From the NCBI GenBank assembly GCA_025351065.1, contig JANXWQ010000311.1, positions 1 through 7,512 of the forward strand: a DNA stretch of 7,512 bases. Reading direction: 5' to 3'. The stretch's first letter is position 1; every line of letters starts with the position of its first letter. Both the position numbers and the translations under genes were made by a program. Shown piece after piece: positions 1-7,296 of this stretch. This DNA comes from Chthoniobacter sp. GTDB lineage: Bacteria; Verrucomicrobiota; Verrucomicrobiia; Chthoniobacterales; Chthoniobacteraceae. The notes below the pieces were generated by a model. The model saw nothing but the letters and a program-made list of their open reading frames with translations. It searched no databases and had not been told where the DNA came from.

Positions 1-797
1 TGCACGCGGTTGCGGAAGAGGGAGTAGAAAAACATGGCCGTGATTCCGAGCACCAGGCCGCTGGCCGTGGCGACGAGCGCCTCGGACACGCCGTTCGCGA
101 GGAGCAGATCGCGCGAGGTCGCGGTCTGCCCGCTGCCGAGCAGCCCGAAGGAGCGGATGATGCCGATGACCGTGCCGAGCAGCCCGATCATCGGCGACAG
201 CATGCCGATGTCCGCGAGGTACACCGTGCGATGCTGGAGCGAAGCCGCCTGGCTGCCCGCCTCGGTCTCCGCGATTTCGCGGATGACCTCGTAGGATGCC
301 CCCGGGTTTTTCGTCGCAAAATCGAGCGTCCGCTGCACCACCCGCGCCACGGCCTCGCTGTGCCGGCTGGAGATGGCGAGGAGCCCGAGGTAGTCGCGCT
401 TTTTCAAAAGCACATCCGCCGTGTTCATGTAGTGCGGCGTGAGGATGGCGCTGCGGCGCAGGGTGAAAAGATAGACCAGCACGAGCATGACCGTGACCAC
501 CGAGAGAAAGCCCAGCGGGATCATGGCCCAACCGCCGTCCTGGATGAGCTTCCATAGCGTCACCGCGTTCACCGGCTGGCTGGCTCCCGCGGCGGGCTGG
601 GTCGCGCCGGCGGCGGGGATGCGCATCATGTCGTCCGCCGTGGCGGGCGGTGCGGGCGCGGGAGCGGGCGGGGCGTCTTTGGCCCCGCGGTCATTGATTG
701 CGGTGACGGCGGTGTCCTTTTTGGAAGGCGCGGCGTTTTGCGCGTGGAGCGTCGCCGCGCCGAGCAAAGCGGCCAGGAAAAGAGCGTGGAATTTCAT
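1..797 (-). CDS. ExbB/TolQ/MotA-family proton channel subunit (3' end cut by window edge)
   Basis: This inner-membrane protein belongs to the ExbB/TolQ/MotA family, which conducts protons to energise outer-membrane transport (TonB-ExbB-ExbD) or envelope work (Tol-Pal). Translating the minus strand from the ATG at 797 gives 265 residues with no stop before the edge. Residues 1-19 form a signal peptide with a likely cut after LHA. Residues 20-80 are a low-complexity Ala/Pro-rich segment, probably periplasmic. Hydrophobic segments lie near 89-112, 191-216 and 236-262. The second holds the family signature SPMIGLLGTVIGII and the third GVSEALVATASGLVLGI; T209 and T244 match the conserved pore threonines of ExbB. 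The C-terminal part is missing. No Shine-Dalgarno is visible; the start is chosen by the signal peptide. It lies 51 nt after the ABC ATPase gene and may be co-transcribed with it. An ExbD gene would be expected next. The family is secure; the choice among ExbB, TolQ and a paralogue is not. Confidence 0.93.
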   Translation of the reverse strand, partial: MKFHALFLAALLGAATLHAQNAAPSKKDTAVTAINDRGAKDAPPAPAPAPPATADDMMRIPAAGATQPAAGASQPVNAVTLWKLIQDGGWAMIPLGFLSVVTVMLVLVYLFTLRRSAILTPHYMNTADVLLKKRDYLGLLAISSRHSEAVARVVQRTLDFATKNPGASYEVIREIAETEAGSQAASLQHRTVYLADIGMLSPMIGLLGTVIGIIRSFGLLGSGQTATSRDLLLANGVSEALVATASGLVLGITAMFFYSLFRNRV

Positions 798-848
798 GAA
801 TGACGAAGGCGCATAGTAGCTTCCGAAGCCCGCCTTGCAACCTCCGCG

Positions 849-1538
849 TCACGCCTTTGCCACCCGCTCGTCGCTCGCCACCAGCCCGTCGCGGATGCGG
901 ATGATGCGGCGGGCGTGCCGGGCTACTTCCTCCTCGTGCGTGACGACGATGAGCGTGTTGCCCTTGTCGGCGAGGTTTTGGAAAAGCTCGAGGATTTCCT
1001 CGCCGGTGCGCGTGTCGAGGTTGCCGGTCGGTTCGTCGGCGAGCAAAATCGACGGCTTGTTCACCAGCGCGCGGGCCACGGCCACGCGCTGGCGCTGGCC
1101 GCCGGACATTTCGTTCGGGCGGTGCGTGACGCGGTCGGCGAGGCCCACATCAGTCAGGGCGGCAAGGGCCACGGCGCGGCGCTCGGCGAGCCCGAGGCCG
1201 GCGTAGATGAGCGGCAGTTCCACGTTGCGCAGCGCGGTCGAGCGGGCCAGCAGGTTGAAAGTCTGGAAGACGAAACCAATCTCGCGGTTGCGGATTTCGG
1301 CGAGTTCGTTGTCGTCCATTTCGCCGACGCTGTGGCCGTTCAGCTCGTAGGTGCCGGAGGTCGGCGTGTCGAGGCAGCCGAGCAGGTTCATCAGCGTGCT
1401 TTTTCCCGAGCCGCTCGGCCCCATGATCGCCACGTAATCCCCGCGCTCGATGCTCAGCGAAACGCCGCGCAGCGCATGGACCGTCTCACCGCCCATGTCA
1501 TACGAGCGGCAGATGGCGTCGAGAAGGATCAGGCTCAC
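849..1538 (-). CDS. ABC transporter ATP-binding protein, MacB/LolD type
   Basis: A 229-aa cytoplasmic ATPase that would power a tripartite exporter or a lipoprotein/lipid mechanotransmission system. All nucleotide-binding motifs are intact: Walker A GPSGSGKST at 40-48, Q-loop Q92, signature MSGGQRQ at 144-150, Walker B ILLADEP at 164-170 with catalytic E169, D-loop GNLD at 172-175 and H-loop H201. The N-terminal pattern (HALRGVSLSIERGDYVAIMGPSG) and the 'NLLGCLDTPTSG' segment are typical of the MacB/LolD (type VII) subfamily. The length matches a stand-alone ATPase, so the MacB permease half is not fused to it. The start is GTG, overlapping the upstream adaptor stop as GTGA and preceded by a good ribosome binding site, so translation is probably coupled. 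No FtsX-like permease follows: the next gene encodes an ExbB-like protein. The substrate cannot be told from the sequence. Confidence 0.96.
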   Translation of the reverse strand: MSLILLDAICRSYDMGGETVHALRGVSLSIERGDYVAIMGPSGSGKSTLMNLLGCLDTPTSGTYELNGHSVGEMDDNELAEIRNREIGFVFQTFNLLARSTALRNVELPLIYAGLGLAERRAVALAALTDVGLADRVTHRPNEMSGGQRQRVAVARALVNKPSILLADEPTGNLDTRTGEEILELFQNLADKGNTLIVVTHEEEVARHARRIIRIRDGLVASDERVAKA

Positions 1539-2803
1539 TTCGCGCCTTTCACCTCGGCACCCACCTTCACCTTTTTTCCATCCTCCAAGTCTTTGCTCAC
1601 CGCCTTGTAGCCGCCGGAAATAATCTCCTGCCCCTCGCTCAGCCCCGACACGACTTCAAAGTAATCGCTGTCGCTGATCCCCGTTTTCACGGGCACCTTT
1701 TTCGCATGGTCGCCCTCCCGCGCGAAGACCACCTCCGCCGGCTTCACCGGCTCGGCGGGTTTCCCCTCGTGCGGCGTCACCGGCGCGGGCGGCGCCGCGG
1801 GGAGCCGCGTGGTCACGCTCTGGATCGGCACGGCCAGCACGCCCTTGCGCGACCGCGTCTCGATCTCCGCCGTCACCGACATGCCGGGGCGAAACGCCTC
1901 CTTGTCCTCGATGCGGATTTTCACCTCAAATTTCGGCGCTTCCTGCGGCTGGCTGCTGTTCGCCTGCGCGCCCGCGCCCGAGCCCTTCGACGCATTGGCA
2001 ATCGCCGTCACCGTCCCGCGAAATTTTTTGTCCTTGAACGGGTCCATCTCCAGCCGCGCCGTCTGCCCCACCGCGATCAGCACCACGTCGATCTCGCCGA
2101 TGTCCACCCGCGCCTCCATTTCCTCCAGCCGCGCGATGGTCATCATCTCCGTGCCCATGTTGAACGACGTGCCGAGCACCCGCTCGCCGAGCTGCGACTT
2201 CAGCTTCGTCACCGTGCCGTCGATCGGCGAACGGATCGTCGTCTTCGAGAGATCGTCATTCGCCTTGTCCACCGCGAAGCGCGCCTGATCCATCTGGTTC
2301 GTCGAATTTTCCAGCCGCAGCCGCGCCACCTCGTACTGCGTCTTGAAATCCATGAACTTGTCCGCCGCCACCAGCTTCGCCTTGAACAGCTCCTCGCTCC
2401 GTTTGAAATCCGCCGCCGCCTTGGTCAGCTCCGCCTCGGCCTGGCTGCGGCCGCCCTGCGCGAACTTGAAATTCGCCTCCGCTGAATTGCTCCCCGCCTG
2501 ATAATTGTCCGGCTTGATCTGCACCAGCAGGTCGCCCTTTTTCACCGCCTGCCCCTCGACCACCGGCAGCGCGATGATCTCGCCCGCGACCTCCGGGCTG
2601 ATCATCACCTGCGTCACCGGCTGGATTTTTCCATTCGAGACTACCGTCTCCGTCACGTCGCGCCGCGTCACTTTTTCCACCTGCACCGCGATCGTTTCGT
2701 CCGTCGTGTGCAGTTGGTGGAAAGCGAACCCGCCACCGGCCGCGAGCACCAGCGCGCAGACGGCGGGCAGTTTCCAGCGGCGGCGTTTTTTGGATTTCGG
2801 CAT
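1535..2803 (-). CDS. Periplasmic adaptor (HlyD/MacA-like membrane fusion protein) of an ABC exporter
   Basis: A 422-aa adaptor anchored in the inner membrane that would bridge an ABC transporter to an outer-membrane channel. In order: a basic cytoplasmic tail (KSKKRRRWK, 3-11), one membrane segment at about 12-28, the first half of the lipoyl/barrel-sandwich domain (about 66-98, PEVAGEIIALPVVEGQAVKKGD), a charged helical hairpin (about 105-185), the second lipoyl half (IRSPIDGTVTKLKSQLGERV, 190-209), a beta-barrel (about 228-315) broken by a Gly/Ser/Gln-rich loop (271-289), and a membrane-proximal domain (about 320-417) with a Pro-rich insert at 334-356. Length is close to MacA-type adaptors. 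The frame is open up to an ATG at 2950, but that would overlap the upstream gene; the ATG at 2803 has a good ribosome binding site and leaves a normal membrane anchor. It lies 89 nt after the DUF1553 gene and is coupled to the ATPase. Confidence 0.95.
   Translation of the reverse strand: MPKSKKRRRWKLPAVCALVLAAGGGFAFHQLHTTDETIAVQVEKVTRRDVTETVVSNGKIQPVTQVMISPEVAGEIIALPVVEGQAVKKGDLLVQIKPDNYQAGSNSAEANFKFAQGGRSQAEAELTKAAADFKRSEELFKAKLVAADKFMDFKTQYEVARLRLENSTNQMDQARFAVDKANDDLSKTTIRSPIDGTVTKLKSQLGERVLGTSFNMGTEMMTIARLEEMEARVDIGEIDVVLIAVGQTARLEMDPFKDKKFRGTVTAIANASKGSGAGAQANSSQPQEAPKFEVKIRIEDKEAFRPGMSVTAEIETRSRKGVLAVPIQSVTTRLPAAPPAPVTPHEGKPAEPVKPAEVVFAREGDHAKKVPVKTGISDSDYFEVVSGLSEGQEIISGGYKAVSKDLEDGKKVKVGAEVKGAK
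1545..1555 (-). promoter_or_regulatory. Ribosome binding site for the ABC ATPase GTG start
   Basis: The minus strand reads GAGGTGAAAGG here, ending 6 nt before the GTG at 1538. Both the GAGGTG and AAAGG parts could pair with the 16S rRNA tail. It lies inside the last codons of the adaptor gene and supports the GTG start despite the 4-nt gene overlap. Confidence 0.7.
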
Positions 2804-2811
2804 GAGGGGTT

Positions 2812-2817
2812 CACCTT
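2812..2817 (-). promoter_or_regulatory. Ribosome binding site deciding the adaptor start
   Basis: The minus strand reads AAGGTG here, 8 nt before the ATG at 2803. This favours that start over the in-frame ATG at 2950, which would lie inside the end of the upstream gene. Confidence 0.65.
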
Positions 2818-2892
2818 GGCAGCGGGCAGAGAGTGTGAAAAGCCCCGACGCGTTCAAAACACTGCCGAGCCCGCGGCTGATCCCACCGTCGA

Positions 2893-5800
2893 TCAGCCTT
2901 TGGTCACGGTTTCGTCGAGGTTCAGGACGGTGCTGGCGACATTGGTCCACGCCGCGAGTTCGGCGGGATCGAGCGCGGCGTTGCGTTTGGTCTCGCCGTT
3001 GCTGAGCAGTTTCAGCGCTTCGTCGCGGCTCGCGGTGTAGCGGGTTTTTTGCTTTTGAAAAAGCTCGGTCAGCACCGCGGTCTCGCGCTCGGTGGGCGGG
3101 CGCGCGGTGGCGAGGCGGAAGGCGAAGCGGATGCGCTCGGCGGGCGTCGCGCCGCCCTGCGTCATCATGCGCTCGGCGAGGATGCGCGCGGCTTCCACGT
3201 AGGTCGGGTCGTTGAGCAGCACGAGCGCCTGGAGCGGCGTGTTGGTGCGTTCGCGGTTCACCGTGCAGGTCTCGCGGTCGGGCGCGTCAAAGGTCTGCAT
3301 CTGCGGCGGCGGGCAGGTGCGTTTCCAAAAAGTGTACATGCTCCGCCGGTACAAATCCGCGCCGTGGCTTTGGACAAAAACCTGCGCCGTCCAGTTGCCC
3401 GAATCTTGGCGCGACGACAGCTCCTGCCACAGGCCAGCCGGCTGATACGGCGAGGCGCTCGGCCCGCCGATTTTCGGACTCAGCAGCCCGCTCATCGCCA
3501 GCGCCGCGTCGCGGATTTCCTCCGCGCTCAGGCGGAAGCGCGGCCCGCGCGCGTAGAGCCGGTTGTAGGGATCGCGCTCCTTCATTTCCGGCGTCACGCG
3601 CGCGCTCTGCCGGTAGGCTGCGGAGGTCACGATGAGCCGCGCGAGATGCTTCACGTCCCAGCCGCTCTCGCGGAATTCCACGGCCAGCCAGTCGAGCAGT
3701 TCCGGGTGGCTGGGCCACTCGCCTTGCGCGCCGAAATCGCTCGCCGTTTTCACGATCCCGGTGCCCATGAAATTTTTCCAAAACCGGTTCACCGCCACGC
3801 GCGCGGTCAGCGGATGCTGCGGTTCGATGAGCCAGCGCGCGAGGCCCAGCCGCGTCGGCGGCGCGCCGGCGGGCAGCGGCGGCAGGCTAGCGGGCGTGCC
3901 GGGCTCGACCAGCTCGCCGGGCTGGTTATACTGGCCGCGCACTAGAATGTGGGTCGCGCGCGGCTTTTCCATCTGCTGCATCACCATCACGCTCGGCACC
4001 TGCTGCTGCACCGTCTTCAACCCAGTGCGCAGGACTTCGAGCTGCGCCGTCGGCGTCTTGAGCAGCGTCGAGACGTTTTCGCGGTAGTGCTTTTGCAAAG
4101 CCTCGCGCTGCTTTGCGTCCCGCTTTTCCGCCGGCACGGCGAGCAGCGCCACGATGGCCGGCGGCACTTTGCCGATGGCCGCCGCCGACGGTTCCGTGGT
4201 CACCGCCAGCCGCACGCGCCCGATGCTGTGGGCCGCGTAGTGCGTGCCAAAATCCAGCCCCACATGCAGCTCCGTGCCGCCGGGAAAACCGAACGGTTTC
4301 TCCGCCACAAACCACGCCGTCCGCGGCTCGTGCCGCACATTGCCCTCCACCGCCCAGCCGGTCTGGCTATTGCCGTCGATGGCTCTGGCGATGCCAAAGT
4401 CCGCCTGCGAAAAATCCGCGTCGGCGGCCACGAAACGCACCTTCTCCGTCTGCTTCGGATCGGCCACCGACTGCACCTCCAACGTGACTTCGGAGAGTAC
4501 AAAATTTCCATTTGGCGCGCGCCCCGGCCCGCCGCCCGTGAGCGAAGGATCGGTCAGCGCCTCCAGCCGCAGCGCGGTCAGCCCGGTGCGCTGCGTGCGC
4601 ACGGTGATCTCGTAATGATCCATGTCCACGATGGGCCCCGAGGCCAGCACCGATTGATCCGGCTGCACCGCGAGCTTCGAGCCGTTGAGCGACTTCGCCA
4701 CCGTGGGTGTGAGCACCACCCAGTCGCGCGGCGTTTCCACCGCCAGGGTTTTTTCCCACACCGCCTGCTCGGCCTCGGCGCGCTTCGTCAGTTCGGCGAG
4801 TTGCGGCTCGGTCTCGGCAATTTTTTTGCGCAGAGCCTCGATCTGCGTCTGCTGCACGGGCGTGGGCACTTCGAGCAGCGGCGCGGCGTTGCCTTTGCTG
4901 CCGTCGAGCCCGTTTTCCGGCACGGCATTGAAGTAGGCGTAGAGCTGATAGTACTCCTTCTGCGTGAGCGGATCGAACTTGTGATCGTGGCATTGCGTGC
5001 AGTTCACCGTGAGCCCGAGAAAGGCGGTGCCGAAGGTGTTCACGCGGTCGAAAATGTAGTTCGTCAGGTACTCCTCCGCGATCGCGCCGCCCTCGAAATT
5101 GATCATGTTATTCCGGCAGAAACCGGTCGCCATTTTCTGCTCCACCGTGGCTTCCGGCAAAAGGTCGCCCGCGAGCTGCCATAGGATGAACTGGTCATAC
5201 GGCAGGTTTTTGTTGAACGCCTCGATCACCCACTCGCGCCACTTCCACATCTCGCGCCCCGCGTCGAGATGGTAGCCGTGCGTGTCCGCGTAGCGCGCAA
5301 GGTCGAGCCAGTGGACGGCCATCTTTTCGCCAAAGCGCGGCGAGGCCAGCAGCCGGTCCACCAGCCTGCCATAAGCCTCGGGCGACTGATCGGCAGCGAA
5401 CGCATCCACCTCCGCGGGCGTCGGCGGCAGCCCGGTGAGGTCGAAGGTCACGCGCCGGATCAGCGTCTCGCGCGAGGCCTCGGGCGATGGTTTCAGCCCG
5501 TCCTTCGCCAGCCGCGCGCCGATGAAACCGTCGATCGCATTTCCATCGCCGAGCTTCGGCACCGCCGGACGCAGCGGCGCGATGAGCGACCAGTGCGGCT
5601 CATATTTTGCCCCCTGCGCGATCCATTTTTTAATGAGCGCGATCTGCTCCGGCTTCAGCTTTTTGTCGCTCTTCGGCGGCGGCATTTGCTCCTCCGCATC
5701 GTGCGACTCGATCCGCACCACCGCGTCGCTTTTCGCGAGGTCGCCGGGCACAATCGCGCGCACGCCCTCCAGCTCCGCCCGCGCCCCGTCCGCCGTGTCG

Positions 5801-5961
5801 AGCCGGCGGTCCGCCTTGCGCGCGCGTTTGTCCGGGCCGTGGCAGGCGAAGCAGTTTTCCGCGAGGATCGGGCGGATGTCGCGGTTGTAGGAAAGCTCCT
5901 GCGCGGGCAGCGTGCCGGCCGCGGCGAGCGCGGTGAGCGGGAGAAAAAGGCGGATGTTCAT
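2893..5961 (-). CDS. Secreted PSCyt1-DUF1549-DUF1553 protein (planctomycete-type cytochrome c domain)
   Basis: A 1022-aa exported protein of unknown biochemical role, from a family highly multiplied in Planctomycetota and Verrucomicrobiota and often linked to complex polysaccharide use. Residues 1-20 are a signal peptide with a likely cut at LPA|QE. The PSCyt1 domain (about 24-118) carries a haem c motif CFACH (37-41) and a plausible distal ligand M93 in EEQMPPP. DUF1549 (about 140-350) contains a second, family-typical CTQCH (321-325). A charged, probably coiled-coil stretch lies at about 370-405. Residues 410-590 look like a beta-rich domain with the discoidin-like string AIDGNSQTGW (527-536). 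DUF1553 fills about 700-965, with PLTARVAVNRFWKNFMGTGIV and NRERTNTPLQALVLLNDP, and the end shows the usual LNLDETVTK. The frame opens upstream to 6027, but the signal peptide places the start at 5961; no Shine-Dalgarno is visible. The usual DUF1501 partner gene is not adjacent. Confidence 0.95.
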   Translation of the reverse strand: MNIRLFLPLTALAAAGTLPAQELSYNRDIRPILAENCFACHGPDKRARKADRRLDTADGARAELEGVRAIVPGDLAKSDAVVRIESHDAEEQMPPPKSDKKLKPEQIALIKKWIAQGAKYEPHWSLIAPLRPAVPKLGDGNAIDGFIGARLAKDGLKPSPEASRETLIRRVTFDLTGLPPTPAEVDAFAADQSPEAYGRLVDRLLASPRFGEKMAVHWLDLARYADTHGYHLDAGREMWKWREWVIEAFNKNLPYDQFILWQLAGDLLPEATVEQKMATGFCRNNMINFEGGAIAEEYLTNYIFDRVNTFGTAFLGLTVNCTQCHDHKFDPLTQKEYYQLYAYFNAVPENGLDGSKGNAAPLLEVPTPVQQTQIEALRKKIAETEPQLAELTKRAEAEQAVWEKTLAVETPRDWVVLTPTVAKSLNGSKLAVQPDQSVLASGPIVDMDHYEITVRTQRTGLTALRLEALTDPSLTGGGPGRAPNGNFVLSEVTLEVQSVADPKQTEKVRFVAADADFSQADFGIARAIDGNSQTGWAVEGNVRHEPRTAWFVAEKPFGFPGGTELHVGLDFGTHYAAHSIGRVRLAVTTEPSAAAIGKVPPAIVALLAVPAEKRDAKQREALQKHYRENVSTLLKTPTAQLEVLRTGLKTVQQQVPSVMVMQQMEKPRATHILVRGQYNQPGELVEPGTPASLPPLPAGAPPTRLGLARWLIEPQHPLTARVAVNRFWKNFMGTGIVKTASDFGAQGEWPSHPELLDWLAVEFRESGWDVKHLARLIVTSAAYRQSARVTPEMKERDPYNRLYARGPRFRLSAEEIRDAALAMSGLLSPKIGGPSASPYQPAGLWQELSSRQDSGNWTAQVFVQSHGADLYRRSMYTFWKRTCPPPQMQTFDAPDRETCTVNRERTNTPLQALVLLNDPTYVEAARILAERMMTQGGATPAERIRFAFRLATARPPTERETAVLTELFQKQKTRYTASRDEALKLLSNGETKRNAALDPAELAAWTNVASTVLNLDETVTKG

Positions 5962-6018
5962 CGGCGGAGGTGTGCGGGTGGAAAGGCGGACAGCCCCCAC
6001 TTTCTTAGCCAATCGCCT

Positions 6019-6034
6019 GCCGCGCAAGCGCGGC
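6019..6034 (-). terminator. GC-rich hairpin just after the nucleoside transporter gene; possible weak terminator
   Basis: The sequence GCCGCGCTTGCGCGGC (minus strand) is a perfect inverted repeat that can fold into a 6-bp stem with a CTTG loop, 5 nt after the transporter stop codon. No T-run follows on the minus strand, so it does not meet the rule for an intrinsic terminator. It may stabilise the mRNA 3' end or attenuate read-through into the cytochrome-type gene. In GC-rich DNA such a repeat can also arise by chance. Confidence 0.3.
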
Positions 6035-6039
6035 CGCTT

Positions 6040-7296
6040 TCACAAAATGATGCCCACCACCGCCGTGAACACGTAGCACGCCAGCAGCCCCGCGAGCATC
6101 GCCCGCAAGCCGATCTTCGCCAGGTCGCCGCGCCGCTCCGGCGCGAGCGCGCCGATGCCGCCGATCTGGATCGCGATGCTCGAAAAATTCGCAAACCCGC
6201 ACAACGCATAGCTCGCCAGCGTCACGCTGCGCCCGTCGAGCACGCCGGGGTGCGCTTTCACGTACGAGGACAGGTCGAGGTAGCCCACGAATTCATTCAG
6301 CACCACCCGCTCCCCCAGCACCTGCCCGATGAACGCGCAGTCCTTCCACGGCACGCCCATGAGCCACGCGAACGGCGCATTCGCCCAGCCGAGCACCTGC
6401 TTCAGCGACACCGCCTCCGCGATTCCCGCCGCATGCTGCGGCCACTCGAAAAGCGCCCCCGCCATCGCCACCACCGCCACGAATGCGATCAGCATCGCCA
6501 TCACATTGATCGACAGCATCGCGCCCTCGCCCGCGCCCGTGCAGAGCGCGTCGATGCTGTTCACCGCCGTGCGCGGCGTTTGGAAATGATGCCGCTCTCC
6601 CGTCTCGCTCTTCTCCGTCTCGGGAAACATCACCTTCGCCATTAGCAAACCCGCCGGCGCGCCCAGCACCGACGCCGTGAGAATGTGCCCAGCGCTCATC
6701 CCCTCCATGCCCGCGTAAATAGCCATCACCCCCGTCGCGATGGTCGAGAACCCCGTCGTCATCAGCGCCATGATTTCGCTCGGCGTCATCCGCGCGAGGT
6801 ACGGCTTGATGAGCAGTGCCGCCTCCGTCTGCCCGAGGAAAATATTGCTCGCCCCGGCCAGACTCTCGCTCCCGCTCGTGCGCATCGCCTTCTGCATCAC
6901 CCACGCCATCCCCGCGACCACCTTTTGCAAAACGCCCCAATGGTACAGCAGCGCCGACAACGCCGAGATCAGGATGATCGTCGCCGTGATCGTTATCGCG
7001 AAAACGAACCCGCCCGCCGGCCCGAACACGCCCTTCAACGTCGCCGCATCCCCCAACGGCCCGAAGACCATCTTCGCCCCTTCATTCGCATACACATTGA
7101 GCTGATCCACCACGTCCTGCGCGCCCGCAAAAATCCCCACTCCGACCGGCGTCTTCAGGATGAAAAGCGCGAACCCAAACTGCAGCCCCAGCCCCCACAA
7201 AACCGTGCGCCACGGAAAAGCCCGCCGGTTATTGGACAGCACCCACCCCAGCGCGAGGAGGACAACGAGACCAAGCAGGCTGATAAGTCGAAGCAT
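6040..7296 (-). CDS. nupC: NupC-type concentrative nucleoside transporter (CNT family)
   Basis: A 418-aa inner-membrane transporter that would import nucleosides with a cation gradient (H+ or Na+). E. coli NupC, at 400 aa, is similar in length. Helices are dense throughout, starting with residues 1-20 and 30-48. The family hallmarks are present: the substrate hairpin GQTEAALLIKPYLARMTPSE (155-174) with Q156, T157 and E158; NSIDALCTGAGEGAML (246-261); LNEFVGY (333-339); and the C-terminal hairpin GFANFSSIAIQIGGIGALAPERR (367-389) with the nucleoside-contacting F-x-N-x-x-S pattern. The frame is open to an ATG at 7401, but that adds a basic, non-membrane extension; the ATG at 7296 puts the first helix right at the N-terminus as in the family. 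No Shine-Dalgarno is visible before it. Whether Na+ or H+ drives it, and which nucleosides it takes, cannot be read from the sequence. The other genes here have no evident link to nucleosides. Confidence 0.95.
   Translation of the reverse strand: MLRLISLLGLVVLLALGWVLSNNRRAFPWRTVLWGLGLQFGFALFILKTPVGVGIFAGAQDVVDQLNVYANEGAKMVFGPLGDAATLKGVFGPAGGFVFAITITATIILISALSALLYHWGVLQKVVAGMAWVMQKAMRTSGSESLAGASNIFLGQTEAALLIKPYLARMTPSEIMALMTTGFSTIATGVMAIYAGMEGMSAGHILTASVLGAPAGLLMAKVMFPETEKSETGERHHFQTPRTAVNSIDALCTGAGEGAMLSINVMAMLIAFVAVVAMAGALFEWPQHAAGIAEAVSLKQVLGWANAPFAWLMGVPWKDCAFIGQVLGERVVLNEFVGYLDLSSYVKAHPGVLDGRSVTLASYALCGFANFSSIAIQIGGIGALAPERRGDLAKIGLRAMLAGLLACYVFTAVVGIIL

Noticed and set aside
811..835. 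Possible terminator between the ATPase and ExbB-like genes
   Set aside because: The GCTTCGGAAGC repeat forms only about a 4-bp stem and is not followed by a T-run, so it does not support transcription termination.
2804..2950. 49-residue N-terminal extension of the adaptor from an ATG at 2950
   Set aside because: It would overlap the end of the upstream gene by 58 nt, is not membrane- or signal-like, and the ATG at 2803 has its own ribosome binding site.
3949..5184. 411-codon plus-strand open frame antisense to the PSCyt1-DUF1549-DUF1553 gene
   Set aside because: It is Arg/His/Leu-rich with no recognisable motif, while the minus strand encodes a clear family protein over the same bases.
5962..6027. 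22-residue extension of the large secreted protein from an ATG at 6027
   Set aside because: It would bury the signal peptide behind a basic stretch, and the ATG lies in the loop of the hairpin at 6019-6034.
5269..6645. 458-codon plus-strand open frame spanning two minus-strand genes
   Set aside because: It runs antisense across the cytochrome-type gene, the intergenic gap and part of the transporter. Its product is overwhelmingly Arg, His and Ala with no domain signature, as expected for an antisense frame in GC-rich DNA.
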